This document shows positions 24,550-36,139 of a stretch of 64,000 nucleotides of DNA, piece by piece. Location of the stretch: the NCBI GenBank assembly GCA_009617715.1, contig VTFK01000055.1, forward strand, positions 62,001 to 126,000. Direction: 5' to 3'. The notes below the pieces were generated by a model. The model saw only the letters and a program-made list of their open reading frames with translations, searched no databases and was not told the origin of the DNA. Position 1 is the stretch's first letter. The number at the start of each line of letters is the position of its first letter. A program made the translations under genes and the position numbers. The stretch is from Plectrocnemia conspersa. Taxonomy: Eukaryota; Arthropoda; Insecta; Trichoptera; Polycentropodidae.

Positions 24550-24690
24550 ATAGTAATGTTATTTTTTCATTCTCTTTCTATTTTCATTATTTCTGGCTCG
24601 ATGTCTAGTGTTTTTGAATTTTCATAAAAAAATACTTACAGAGAAATCTTGGTGAGATTCATCAGAAGACAATAACTGTCTTATTAGTTT

Positions 24691-25099
24691 CCATTTTTTT
24701 GACTTGTTATTTACATTTAGATATGTCTATAAACCACATAAAAAATAAGTTTATTATTTTAACTGCGTGATAAATAGATGAGAGTCACTGTCTGAAGACA
24801 TAATGAAATATCAAATCAGGTTTGCAATTGCAACAGAGGTAAAAACAACGATTCAAGCTGACATGAAAACTGACTTAGTCCTCTATCAAAATAACAATAT
24901 AATGCGTATAACGCTTTATATTATATTAATTTAGAACAGTGACACGAAATAATTAATTTTCGATTTTTTTTTGACATAGACCACTTTAATAATTATGGGC
25001 TCAAATAATCATCTGTAGATAAAATATGTTATTAATATTTTGTACAGACTCACCCCTGCAAGTAATTTGACCCTGTCTAAAAATTCCACGTCTAGCATT
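24691..25099. other. AT-rich spacer
   Basis: On the minus strand, an ATG at 24801 opens a 15-codon peptide beginning MSSDSDSHLF. This might be the N-terminus of the pseudogene at 22030-24690, but the link is speculative. Otherwise nothing was seen. Confidence 0.3.
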
Positions 25100-25520
25100 T
25101 TCTCACTATCAAACGCAATTAATTGAGTATCCCAGGTATTCCGGCATGGAACAACTTTTTAATATACCCCCTCACAGTGAGACATAGCTCTCTGCGCCAC
25201 CTAGGAATTTATATTTGTCAATACGCATTTATTTGTTTGTAAATAATGGGGAAAAATGAGCAAGACCCTCGCGGGGGCGAGATATCGAATAATTCCGAAC
25301 ATGCTCGCAATAAATGAGACCTATCGGAATGTTTAATAAAGCAATTGAACGGGGAACGGAACATCCCCCGGGACGACGGGTGGTTAGGACCACCCCATCA
25401 GCTATAACTGATAGTATTGTGGATTAGCCGGCCGGCGCTAAGGAAGGCTTCGGTCCGCGAGTGTCGAATTTCAATATGGGATTAGGGTAAATGAGTATAT
25501 CGTGTTGGTTTTAGCCAACG
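25100..25520. other. GC-rich non-coding island 6
   Basis: It contains GACCCTCGCGGGGGCGAGAT, AACATCCCCCGGGACGACGG and TTAGCCGGCCGGCGCTAAGG. There is no extended frame and no repeat match in the window. Possible regulatory block. Confidence 0.4.
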
Positions 25521-25744
25521 GCGAAAGGCAATCAAGTGTTTATTGAGAATAACATACAAAAGCACTAACTCACGAAATAATTATAGACGTGTTCCAGTAA
25601 AACTAAACCATGCCCCTTATAACTCACAGTTGTTCAAACGAATTTATATTGAAGTGGATCATTAGTTTTAAATTCTTATTTATAGATCTTTTCACATGTT
25701 GAAATGTATAGTGTCGGTGTCCTTCTTAAGCGATTTTGATTTCG

Positions 25745-25865
25745 ATTTTGACATTGTACATTGATCTAATTTATGGCAGCTACGAGGAGCTGGTCCGATT
25801 CATATTATTTAATTTAAAAATTTAATATTTTTAATGTTAAATTAATTAAAACATATGTGTGATTT
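25745..25865 (+). mobile_element. LINE 3'-region fragment, copy D
   Basis: TTTATGGCAGCTACGAGGAG then CTGGTCCGATTCATATTATT matches the stretch just after the LINE coding end (5350-5400 in copy A; 9770-9815 in copy C). It is a short, eroded fragment without a clear tail. Confidence 0.6.
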
Positions 25866-26558
25866 ATATTCAATATGCATAGCCTAAAAAATCAATTTGA
25901 AATTTATATGCACATATTATATGATTCAATACCTACGTTTTATTTAAATATTTACGTTATTAATGTTTGTGTATGAGTTGCGAACGCGACCCAAATAACG
26001 CCAAGATTGAATGCGAAATAAAAATAATAAAGGGGGAATATGAAATCCGAGTATAAACCGAGACGGAATGTTATTTATGCGAGTGAATATTGCTTGTAAA
26101 GTAAATTCAATACAAAACAGCCGTATGCTTTTCACCATATGGAAACGGACATAAATTCTCGCGTGTAACACACAGCACCGAACACACTAATAAAGTATGT
26201 ACGTAAGTGTGTGTGTGTGTGTACACATACGCGAAAAAGGTGACAGCTTTCGTCTAAACGGCACGTTTATTGCAACGGGAGAATTCTCATATCGTTGCCC
26301 CTAATTGCAACTGCCAGTGTTTGATTTTAATGAAAACTTCTTGCCGAGCAGCATATGTAAACGTGTACTGGTAGTAGAGCAAAAATGTTATGGTTAATGA
26401 GATATTTATTATGATATTTTAACACGCGTATCGTGTTATGTTAGATCAAAATCTTAAACACGTTTTTGTACCCAAAAAGTTTATACAAATTGAGATACAA
26501 ATGTGTATTTATTGATTTAATATTAAAATTATTTTATAAATTATTTTATGCATATGAA
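25866..26558. other. Non-coding DNA
   Basis: A more mixed patch lies at 25970-26340, with a (TG)n run at 26206-26221. The minus frame at 25944-26171 shows no motif. Confidence 0.45.
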
Positions 26559-26676
26559 GTACCGTGAGATACAGAAGAAGTGGGCGTGCGGAACGCATGT
26601 AACGCACACCCTTATCTTTCACTCACTCTCGTCACTTAACACGCGAGCGTGCGAAAGGGAATGTATCTCACCGTAC
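26559..26676. mobile_element. Small fold-back element, copy 1
   Basis: The ends GTACCGTGAGATAC (26559-26572) and GTATCTCACCGTAC (26663-26676) are exact inverted repeats of 14 bases. The interior has TGCGGAACGCATGTAACGCA, CACTCACTCTCG and GCGAAAGGGAA. The reverse complement aligns along its length with 34859-34963. No coding capacity. I cannot name the superfamily. Confidence 0.75.
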
Positions 26677-26984
26677 GCGTCTGGTGCTTACCAATTAGTA
26701 TTTAAAAAATAAACATAATTGTGTCGCTTAAGAAAGGGAATGCTTACAGTCATATACCTGCCAAAAAATGTCATAAAACAAAGAAATGTATTTGGCACGT
26801 ATAAAATATGCCAAGATGTACTATGGCAAATAAAGTAAAATATGTCTTTGAAGAGCCAAAATATCTGGGAGTGCTTCTTAAAATCCAGAATAGTATGTAT
26901 CCATTTAATCATAAGCAGTAAACGTAACAGTAGTGGATTATAAAAATATTTTGTTTTTTTTTCGATCATCATTGGATGAAAAAG
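26677..26984. other. Spacer before LINE copy B
   Basis: The 99-codon minus frame at 26688-26987 is low-complexity and unsupported. A plus-strand EEPKYLGVLL-like peptide near 26845 resembles a reverse transcriptase segment but is too short to call. Confidence 0.35.
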
Positions 26985-28023
26985 CACGTGGGCTAAAATT
27001 TTTACTGCAACTTCATAAATTAGAGCATTCAGATTTTTTATTATATGCAGATGACTTGAAAATTTACAAGAAAATACATTCGATTTCTGATTCGCTCGAC
27101 CTACAGGAGGATCTCAACTCTATATGGAAATGGGCTTGCTATAACCAATTGCCTTTCAGTGTAAAGAAATGTCACACAATTTCATTTTCAAGGTCATTAA
27201 CGCCGGCAAAATATTCATACCATCTAGGCGGATATTTTCTGGAAAGGTTTTCTTCAACTAAGGATTTAGGAGTGACTTTCGAAGAACGTTGGAAATTTAG
27301 CCAGCACATTGCAGAGACTCATAGCAAATCCTTAAAAAATGCTCGGTTTTATCTTGAGAAATGCGCCTTACTTCAGGAATACTTTAGTATTGCGCACTCT
27401 TTATGATACTCTAGTCCGCAGCATACTAGAAACTAGCTCCATCATTTGGATCCCAGGCGTAATGAATCAATGTAATGAATTGAAGCTGGAAAAGTACAAC
27501 GTAAATTTCTTCGATATTTATACTTGAAGGAATACGGGTATTATCCGTTCTTGTTTCCCAGTGCTTTTATTTTGGGAGCCCTGGGATACGTTTCTTTTGT
27601 CGACTCGCAGAAGTGTTTATGTAATTAAACACTTCTGGAAATTGCTCAAGGGCATCGTAGACAATCCTTCAGTGCAAGAGCAGCTTCAAATGTGGGCTCC
27701 TGAAGGTGGTTATAGTTCTCGGTCGCGTCCACTATTCTTGCCTGTTAAGTCTAGAACTGGAGCACTTGCCAACTTTTTTCTGGCCAAGACTATTTATCTG
27801 CTCAATTCTGTCCATAGTAATATTGACATTTTCTCTTGCACATATGGAGTTTTGGTTCAGTTCGTATGGGACAATGCACACCTGTTGAGGTGATTTGTGT
27901 CTGTTGTTTTGTCTTGTTTATATTTGTATGTATTATGATGTATTAGTACTTTTGACTATCGTGACGCATTAGGTTTGCCTGTCAGGTCACGATGGTTATA
28001 ATTTTAAATAAATAAATAAATAA
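26985..28023 (+). mobile_element. 5'-truncated LINE, copy B
   Basis: Same family as 3750-5572. The copy starts immediately before the catalytic box: LLYADDLKIYKK (about 27030-27070), then LQEDLNSIWKWA, LPFSVKKCHTISFSRS and TKDLGVTFEERWKFSQHI in one frame to about 27320. After a frameshift come LGFILRNAPYF, TLYDTLVRSILETSSIIW, TRRSVYVIKHFWKLLKG (27600-27655), WAPEGGYSSRSRPLFLPVKS and NSVHSNIDIF. A 3' UTR ends in (AAAT)n at 28004-28023. The stem ACTATCGTGAC/GTCACGATGGT (27955-27965 with 27986-27996) is intact. It is less broken than copy A but still lacks everything upstream of YADD. Confidence 0.92.
27955..27996 (+). other. LINE 3'-terminal stem-loop (copy B)
   Basis: Eleven pairs with one T-G wobble enclose the 20-nt loop GCATTAGGTTTGCCTGTCAG. 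Compared with copy A, one stem pair has changed from G-C to A-T on both strands, so pairing is kept. Confidence 0.7.
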
Positions 28024-29689
28024 ATGATCTGCAGTTTGTTATTCAAGAAAAAAAATAATATATTTTTTTTGATCATTTAAATCAAAGCAGTAGAGATGAG
28101 TTCAAAAAAAATCAGATAAAATTAATACTTGATAAAAATATTTCAGAATTTGAAAAAATCGTAAAAAATCTTTGGACTGGTCCTGGAATAGTCTTACCAT
28201 TTCTGAATAGTATGCCATGACAAATTAGTCGATAAAATCATAGAATCGTTGATTAACCATTTATATGCCAAAATACCTTGGTTATTGAGTGATTATAATT
28301 TTAAATGTTTCTCTATAGATGGCTATATAATATTATTTCAAACATAAATGTATTTTTGCTAGAGCTACATAGGAAGCTCGTGGCAATACGGTCGCGTCTC
28401 GATAGAGCTTCGTACAGCGTCCCTGGCATACAAGCGGTTAATTCCATTAGTTTTCGTATTTTAGTAGTATTAAAGGATAAAGAAAAAAAATATTTTACGA
28501 AATTAATTATAATATATTATTTCACTACATGATGTTTAGGAATTAATTAATGAATTTGATTCAATTTTATTAATTGCAAAAATTTTAATATAATATCATT
28601 TATTTTAAGTTTTTACTTAATTTATTAATGCGTAAAATTTAATAAACTATTATTTACTCAAAACAATACATTATTTTAAGTTACGACAGGATGACTATAT
28701 TTATTTTTTATTGTATAGCTAAAAACAATTTTTAATTTGGTAGTAAGAAAAAAATAATTTAATAGCTAACAACTCCCTGATATATAATTTAAATTATTAG
28801 CCTAATTTTTATTGTTATATAAATAAATTTATTTATATTATTTATTACCATTAAAATTAATCTTAGTTCAATAGTCAGTGTGAAAGTAGATTATATTTCA
28901 GACAATTTAATCTAAATTTTAAAATCATTATATTTTTATGCTTCTCTAAAATCATATTTACTCAAAAATAAGTTCAGATATATATTTGTAGCTAGATAAA
29001 TAATTAATAAATTACAAATTTAAAAAATATGCATAATTTTGATCTAAATTTTAAAATCTATTTTGAAAAAATATGTTTATTAAAATATAGTGTTTAGATT
29101 AGAAAATGCGTAAATTTTTTTTTATTGATTGGATTATTTTTTTTTCAAAAAATCGGTTTTTGTGCTATTTTTTTTATCTTATTTAATAATAGTACAGACG
29201 TTCATTAACTTTCTCACGCTCTAAGAAATTTAAATAAGACTTATTAAAAAAATATGTATAAAAATATAAGTGATAAATAACTAAAAAACACTATTTTTTA
29301 TACTTTATAAATTAAAATCAAGAAGATTATTCTTAGGACTGTTTTTATCAAAATTAAAAGAATATTCTTGTATCGAATTTCAGGCAAATAAAGATTGGTT
29401 CAACAACTTTTTTACATAATCTTTTCTAGGCCTCTGAATTTAATGAAAATCATTAAAGATTAGGGTTATTCTTGGTGAAAAATCTTTATTGTAGACGAGA
29501 CTTATTTAAAAGAAAAAATATTATTTTACGTTCATATTAAGTAAAGAGCTTCTAAACATAAGTCAACTTTGCTAAAATATAAACTTTTTGGCTCAAATTT
29601 ACAAGTCACATTCAAGACATTTTACACCTGTTTAACCCTGAAGTTTAAGACCAAGTATTGTATTACATTTACAATAGCCAATTATAACA
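28024..29689. other. AT-rich non-coding DNA
   Basis: Apart from a mixed patch at 28360-28440 nothing stands out, and I see no element ends. Confidence 0.5.
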
Positions 29690-30140
29690 AAGCGGCGACG
29701 ATTCTGCGCATCATCAATAAAATCGTCTTAGTACAAACATTTCTTATCCTCTCTCGGTATCGCCGCCTTCGCGAGAATTACGCCCGTAAGTTACCCAGAT
29801 CGGTAATAAAGGCCCTAAAGCGGAAGTATAATACTTTGTCATCCGTTTCGGCGGTGTGCGCTGGCAGCCGCCCGTCTGTTTGCTGCGTAATTTCATATCG
29901 GATGATCATAATCGCATTAGTCGCTGCCGTGGCTCCCCACAACGGGACTCCCCACGACCCCCTAGATCCACCCCTGGCGCGCTCACCCCAGGTACGGCCG
30001 GCGGGGTGGAATCACTTTTGCATCGCGCCGATATTAATTTTCCACATTGCCCGCCTGCCTACTTGGCGTCGATTTAATTAATTTGGTGATTATGGCGGTT
30101 GAGAAAATGTTGAGATTGTCTCCTCGGGTATTAATCAACT
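29690..30140. other. GC-rich non-coding island 7
   Basis: It contains TCTCTCGGTATCGCCGCCTT, a C-rich run around 29934-29995 and GCGGCGACGATTCTGCGC at about 29692. The 170-codon plus frame (29569-30081) spans AT-rich and GC-rich parts with no codon pattern or domain. Possible conserved non-coding element. Confidence 0.35.
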
Positions 30141-30933
30141 CTGGAAACGGTTCGATTTTGTTGATTTGATACTTTTGTGTAAATCTCCCGGAATCTGAAT
30201 TCCAGAATTTTTAGCAAATTTTAGCGCGATTTTTCATAATGAAAGATTTTTTGTAACAGCATATATACAATATATGTAGTTTATATAATATATGTATGAG
30301 CAATTTTACATTAAGCTTTGTCAAAATTTTAACCTTTGAAACAGAAATTATTTGTTGAAATTTACAATCGCAGTAAAAAAAATTTATAAGAAATTAATTA
30401 CATTTTTTTAATTACCTACTCGATTTATTTGTATTTAAATCTTTGTACATTTTTGCTTAAAAATTTGGTCAATAGTGTCAATGGTACAAAGCGGAAATGC
30501 TCTGTGTTTTTCAGCTGCAGGCTGTAGTTTGCCCTAACGTCATGATCGCATCCCTTATTCTGGTTCGTTACGGTGAGGACGCCAACACTCGAGAACGATT
30601 ATTTTACACAAGTCCTTAAGCTTATCTTCTATCAATTTTTAATGTATTTGGATCTAAAGAAATATGAATATCTTAATTCGAACAGACATACGTTTTTTGA
30701 CTGAGTGTAAAGTAAATCAGAATTAAAATTCGGCATTGCGCCATAGTGAGTACCGGTGTCAGTCATGGCTTGACAACATCATAAAAACTCAGTAGCAAAT
30801 ACTGCACCGGTATATTTAATTTTATTATTATTGTATTCTCAATAAATAAGTATTAATTAAAAAAAATATCCTATATAAAAAAAAATGATTCAGTTTTCAA
30901 CACATTAATGAACTAAATAAATATATGTATAAG
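30141..30933. other. Non-coding DNA
   Basis: AT-rich, with a mixed patch at 30510-30620. Nothing recognised. Confidence 0.5.
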
Positions 30934-31125
30934 GTCCTGACAAAAATAACGATTCTGGGCCTCATGACAAAAAAGCATTTAATGTGTTTTTTTACCGTCG
31001 TAATTTAATTTTTTTTAAATTAATTTAGTATTTTATTAAATGACATGAATTTTTTTGGCCAAATTTAGTGAGGTCCCTGTTTAGAATTCACGTCAAAAGC
31101 CATAGAACCGTGCAATGGAAACGCT
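30934..31125. repeat. Dispersed repeat X, copy 2
   Basis: It begins GGTCCTGACAAAAATAACGA, then TTCTGGGCCTCATGACAAAA, and ends with GTCAAAAGCCATAGAACCGT and GGAAACGCTCGG. It matches 7202-7530. At the point where the 5750-7201 element sits beside copy 1, this copy is uninterrupted. Confidence 0.55.
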
Positions 31126-33289
31126 CGGGTAACTAGCGTTCATATTACGATGTTTTATACATAAATTACGATTTGCCGATTTTTTACCGATTAACCAAAC
31201 TAAATCCTATTGACCAAAATTCGGTAAAGATAGCTTTCATATTTTTGAAACATTTTAGTGTATAAACAATTAGCTATATTAGCTAAATAATTTAATAAAA
31301 TAATAAATAACAGCAAAAATGTCACGTCGCTACTGTTCTTCGTTTTGAAAAAGTTTTTGTGGCAGACAGATAATTTTCTGTTTTGTAGTATAAGTCTTGT
31401 AAATCTTAGTGCGAGTAGATATATGCTTAAGTCGGTCAAAGTCGTGAAAATGCGAATCAACTGCAAGTCTAATTCGAAACCAAAAAGCTAATTACATACG
31501 ACCACGTCCGAATCCGACGTCGAACGCGTCCTACCCTGAAAACCAGGGCCGTTAAATCGCAACGCTTATTATTTTTCTCGCGGATAGTTTCATGGCACGT
31601 ACACTTATGTTACATTGCATTACAATTCGAGTTACAATTTATTTTTCCAATTTAAAATCTCGCGCACATAAGTTTATATAAGGGGGTTCGGTTGGGCTTT
31701 TGTGTGTTTCTTCTCCTCCTCGAAGACGTTACGCCAGGGGTGGCGAACCAATCTCGACCGGTTCACTCGTATTGTTTCGACGACGGCGTCGTTTTTGAAG
31801 ATTAGCTTCGCTATCGTTTCCAACATTTTATTTCCACTCGTTTTCCATGTGTATTCGATTATTGAAATTGATGACGTAAAGTCTTCGCGTCGGTTGTGTG
31901 CGATTTTTCCGAAACGAAGGCAATGCAGGTGAAACTTGTATATATGTTTTCATATACATATATACACCACACTTTCTATAATAAATTATAATTAACTATA
32001 AATAAATCGACATCGATTAACTTTTCCTTATGCAGTTGAAATGGATGTATCAGAGTATTTCGAATCCTATTTAGAACCCATTGTTTTTTATTTTTATTTT
32101 TATAATGTATAAAATATAGGAATGTGTATTTATTTTATATTTGGTATTTTGCTCATTCTGGTGTACCACTGATCTCAGTTTTCACCAATAATATTATCTT
32201 AAAAGTGTTTCAGACTATTCACACAAATTATGATTCAGAAAGACCTGTGGTCCCAACTTATTTTTGAAGTATTAATCATAATAAAAAAAATAAGTGATCC
32301 ATAATAATGTCAATCTCATTCAAAGAGTAATTGTATACGCTAAAATAATTTAGTATAATATTGTTTTATTAAACATATTTATTATAAGGTATGTTTTTAT
32401 CGAGAAATTACATAAAATAATGAGAAAATTGCTTATTTTCTGCTTCGCGGCTTTCATGGTCGTAACAATAGTCTATTAAATATAAAATTGCATATTCCAT
32501 AAAGACAATACATTTGAATAAGCGTTTAAAAATAAATATTTTAATATAGTAATGAAATATTATAAAAAGAAATCAATTAGTATTAATTATAAATATTTTT
32601 TGTGTTGTCTATAGACGTTCAACCTTCACTGATGATTGTAGAAATCTAGTGAAACTGAAACACGAGTTGGTAAATCATGTATCATAGTTTAGTATACATG
32701 CTTGTCACGTAACACTGCGATTCTTGGGAGCCCTGCTCTTGATCACTGAGCAAGACAGTGGATTTCACATGTTTATTTTGCCTATATATGTTAGATTTGA
32801 GACGTGTGTTGTGATAATCGAATATGTAAAGGTTAAATATTTTCCATTAAAATACATATTATAATTTAAGTTTGTTTCTTTTATGGCGACTAGACCTAAA
32901 AGCAAATCAAAGATTTGTTTAATTACATGATAAACATTCATTGCGAAATCGCTTTATTTTATTATCCTCATACAAATTTTAGTAGTTTATGCGAAATTGC
33001 ATACAATATATATATATATTGAGGCATAAATAATTGTAAAAGCTATTAAAATTGCATTTAACCATAAAATTAAATTGAATGTTTCTTTTATAATTTGACG
33101 GTATTGCTTTGTATGCGAGAGTTATTAATTACAAGTTGATTTTGTAAGATCTTACTGTTAAAGTAAAATTTATTTTTATATTCAAAACACAGATTTGCGA
33201 GTAAAATATCAAAATATCTCAAGCATTATAAAAAGTTAGTCCATATTTTTCATTATATTTTATACAGGCAATAAAAATATATTCATTTA
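31126..33289. other. Non-coding DNA, with a mixed patch at 31480-31930
   Basis: The patch includes CGACGGCGTCG and balanced composition and might be another non-coding island; its frame (31702-31932) has no domain. The rest is AT-rich, with a (TA)n run at 33007-33020. Confidence 0.4.
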
Positions 33290-33291
33290 TA

Positions 33292-33712
33292 TGGTGAAAT
33301 TTCTTTTAAATAACAAAATTCTCAGTATACCGAATCATCAAATTGTCCCCCGAAAAATTTCCATACAAAATGTTTTCATTGTAACGAAAACTGATCTCAG
33401 TATAACGAAATATTTTGATCCGAATTTAAGAATGACGTTAAAACTTGATACAATATTCCGAATTCAGTTTGTTCTTGTCTTAATATGTGCCGGATGTGTT
33501 CACAAGCGACATTCAAGGTCCCTTAAACTTTTTTATAAAACATTTTTTTAACAAATTTTATTGTGTTCATTACAGTATCTTTAAAAATGGACAAAACTGT
33601 CAATCTTGTAAGAGGTTATTTTAATACTGTAGTAATATGGTAATTAAAAATAAAATAAAAATATATCATCTTCCTTACATTCAGTGAGCTTCGCTATACT
33701 GAGATTTCACTG
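33292..33712. mobile_element. pogo/Tigger-like miniature element (probable)
   Basis: The right end, read inward, is CAGTGAAATCTCAGTATAGC, preceded by TA (33713-33714). The left end (TA then TGGTGAAATTTC, followed by TTCTCAGTATACCGAA) is a degraded inverted counterpart. Internal CTCAGTATAACGAAAT repeats the motif. Ends of this kind are typical of pogo/Tigger elements of the Tc1/mariner superfamily. There is no transposase. The left boundary is uncertain. Confidence 0.5.
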
Positions 33713-33799
33713 TATTTACTTTTAGTAAAATAAATTTATTTATAAAACAAAACATTGTTTACGTTATTTCACTTTCAGTCGAATTAATTTGACACATAC

Positions 33800-34040
33800 G
33801 ATTTTTTTCAGCGCCCCTGGCCGCTGTAAAGTCCTGCGCCCGTAATGTGTGTAGTTAAATCGTTCCACTTACAGCCGGCAAATTGCATACGAGCTCTCGC
33901 AGCTGCGCCACAAACCACCCTTTGAACCCCCATTTAACCCCTTTACGGCCCGCAGCCGTCGGATAGGGTGGTTTCCGGCGGTCACTGTGACTTGAGTAAC
34001 TTTTCCGCTATCGTCGATCTGTCATCAGTCAAAGTACTAC
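33800..34040. other. GC-rich non-coding island 8
   Basis: CAGCGCCCCTGGCCGCTGTA, TTTAACCCCTTTACGGCCCG and GGTTTCCGGCGGTCACTGTG occur here. A TTTTTTTCAG precedes 33831, but all downstream frames close quickly or lack a donor. Possible regulatory block. Confidence 0.35.
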
Positions 34041-34584
34041 CCATCGAATTAGAATCACACGATTACCATAAATCAATAAGTAGATGTTATACCATATGTG
34101 ATGCACTATAAATAATTCATAATATTATTATAGTAATGACAATTTACTTAAGACTATTAAAAATGTCAATAAAAAAAATTTTTCTCCACCGTATCCACCC
34201 CTAGCAATTTTTTTTATGTATTAATTATTAATAACTTCTAGAGCTTAAGCTGAGATGACAATGATCCTAAATATATATATTGATAGTTTTACAGTTTATG
34301 ACCTTCTGGTATGATTAAAAAAATGCTGGATCTTTGCAGTTTTCAATTTAGTATTCTGTAAAATTGATTCCATTAAGGATTATAATAAAAAAATTGATGT
34401 TGTAATGATTTGCTAATAGATCAATAAGTGTTATTTTATGACATATTCTAAAGAAAAAAACAATACAATGTGTTTTATTGCACTGAAGTAATTTAGCACT
34501 GATTGAAGTTTTCTATTTAAAGAAAACTACAGATTACATTAGCATATAAAAATGTGTGTTAGTGTTTATCTTGCGCATTTATTA
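34041..34584. other. AT-rich spacer
   Basis: Nothing recognised. Confidence 0.5.
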
Positions 34585-34858
34585 AGGAGCATTGTGTCTC
34601 TGTATAATCAACAACTGCGCTCTTGTTGCCAAATAATGCAACCGATTCACTTTTAATAAAAAAGCTTCAAAAAAGGTTTCTTTGATACCTGTACATAAGA
34701 TAATATAAATAGTATTAATTTTTATTATCCATAAAATACCTACAAGGTATGCTGGGATATGATTTCCTTGAGTCGCGTCGACCGGTGTACTTGAAAAAGC
34801 ACTTTTGGTAGGGAAAATGCATAATTCGGAGATCCAGGAAGAGCTACGTGTTAGGCGC
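34585..34858 (+). mobile_element. LINE C-terminal fragment, copy E
   Basis: Plus-strand translation in pieces gives LLIKKLQKRFL followed by YLYIR (about 34640-34700) and MLGYDFLESRRPVYLKKHF (34750-34808), equivalent to KIQKRYLRYLYKR and LGYDSLSSRRKLYVAKHF in copy A. Homology continues to about 34855 (EIQEEL) and stops where the fold-back element begins at 34859. The 128-codon minus frame across this region is a shadow. Confidence 0.75.
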
Positions 34859-35004
34859 GTACCCTGAAATACTTTCCCTTTCGCTCGCTCGCGTGCTATG
34901 TGATATGAATGAGTGAGTGAGAGATTAGGGCATGCGCTACATGCGTTCCGCACGCCCTTATATCTCACTCACTCTAAAGGAGCGAAAGGGAAATACCTCA
35001 ATAT
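34859..35004. mobile_element. Small fold-back element, copy 2
   Basis: The left end GTACCCTGAAATACTTTCCC and TTTCGCTCG are inverted relative to CGAAAGGGAAATACCTCA at the right. The interior GAGTGAGTGAGAGATTAGGG, then CTACATGCGTTCCGCACGCC, aligns with the reverse complement of copy 1 (26559-26676). It sits exactly at the broken end of LINE copy E, so it probably inserted into that LINE fragment. Confidence 0.7.
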
Positions 35005-35199
35005 AACAGCGCTTGTCTCCTAAATATTATTTGAAATACCACATGAAAAAACACGAGTATTCACAAAACCCTAATTTAATTTGCAATACTATTAATTTCT
35101 ACACACACATAATTTTAGACAACACACATAAAGTTAATGCATTGGTCGAGTGTTAGATTATTTTTTAAACGTATTTCACACGAAATCTCGTTTTAACCG

Positions 35200-35480
35200 T
35201 GCAAACACACCTCGTGATTGAATAATAAAAATTATGACGCCATCCAAGTGGAATCCTGCGTGTCGAGATCGTTGAATTATTTAGGCGAACGGGCCGTTTA
35301 CGGCGTTAGCGGCCGTTGCGACCCGTTACATCGGTCGACCGGAGCTCGTAAAAAGGGAATTTCCTCGGAAAACTCTCGTTCAATCCGTGCCGAGCTGCAC
35401 TATGGCCGTTGTGGAGGAGTACAGCTGTTATTTCTACCGCAATGTGACGTCGATGTTCGAATAACCCTTTAACCGTATAA
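35200..35480. other. GC-rich non-coding island 9
   Basis: Balanced sequence with GGCCGTTTACGGCGTTAGCG and ACATCGGTCGACCGGAGCTC. The plus frame 35218-35472 (84 codons) is the only open one over most of it but shows no known motif. It could be a coding exon, but no convincing splice sites border it. Confidence 0.3.
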
Positions 35481-36139
35481 TAATTTTCAGTATTTGACGT
35501 TTAACTTATGTTAAAAAAAAAATCTTTCACAAGAAAACGTATAATTTTATATTCACACTGTTTGATGTAAACATTCAATTGCTTTAATTGTAATTATAAA
35601 TTACTAGTCTTATTTTTTATTAATTAATCCATTTTATCTCGATTCATATAGAAAAGCGATACAAAAACTAGCAATGGTTTCGTCTTACTGACGTCCATTT
35701 TCCAAACGTGCAGCGTCACACAAGTTTATTTAAAATACACCAAGAGCCAATATCGGAAAATCCTCGACGGATTTGTGTGAAGTTATTAAGATTTTCTCAC
35801 ACATGCCCCGCCACTGACTGCCATGCTGCATTCAGTGGTGTATGAGAATTTAATACATTTCAGGGTTTTCGAACATTAAGCTTACATTATGAATACAAAT
35901 ATATATTAAATATAAATGATACCCAGTAACCTATATTATTTATTTTCTACTCTTTTATTTATATATACATACATACATACATACATACATAAATAGCGAT
36001 GTATCTGACTATTAATATTTATAAACTTGGAATGTTTAATTTGTTGTGAATTTTCTGTTTCTATATTTGTATCTTGTAATTTATAAAAATAGGCATTTTG
36101 TATTACTTAATTCCTGTGATGTCCAATATAGGTTTTTAT
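35481..36139. other. Non-coding DNA with a (CATA)n microsatellite
   Basis: About seven units of the tetranucleotide lie at 35967-35993. A mixed stretch lies at 35690-35870. Nothing else recognised. Confidence 0.5.

Larger units (their letters stand above)
22030..24690 (-). pseudogene. Decayed multicopy transposase-like ORF, interrupted by a hAT element
   Basis: Reading the minus strand from about 24690 down to 22030 gives a degraded protein that I recognise from a large multicopy family in insect genomes, of the HYTR...LYVEK...SRGSQE type. Segments in order: a basic RHRARNNENRKRMKK (about 24570-24620), HEERKSNFEQFWEL (about 23260-23305), EYFLNTK (about 23130), TGRRKMPGSSRKISENKI (about 23010-23065), HYTRSH (about 22960), MYELYVEKYKENNES (about 22858-22905), YKRNMYVYNLGCH (about 22625-22665), WDETIASKGSQEVASYIL (about 22530-22590) and FYKTSLDDDADF with SPKRGRP (22125-22200). 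Many stops and frameshifts show it is dead. A hAT element (23436-24549) splits it, and a 62-base palindrome (22358-22421) interrupts the C-terminal half. I cannot assign a transposase superfamily. Confidence 0.75.

Noticed and set aside
26840..26870. EEPKYLGVLL-like peptide resembling a reverse transcriptase segment
   Set aside because: Ten residues only, with stops on both sides and no neighbouring motif.
29569..30081. 170-codon plus-strand frame
   Set aside because: It crosses from AT-rich to GC-rich DNA with no change in frame logic, contains no motif and overlaps another open frame. Best explained as chance.
33820..33875. Splice-acceptor-like TTTTTTTCAG followed by GC-rich sequence
   Set aside because: No matching donor at a plausible distance, and downstream frames are short. 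Not called as an exon.
34582..34968. 128-codon minus-strand frame
   Set aside because: It is antisense to a LINE fragment and a fold-back element and has no motif of its own.
35967..35996. CRISPR-like or regulatory short repeats
   Set aside because: A simple CATA microsatellite; there are no spacers and the genome is eukaryotic.
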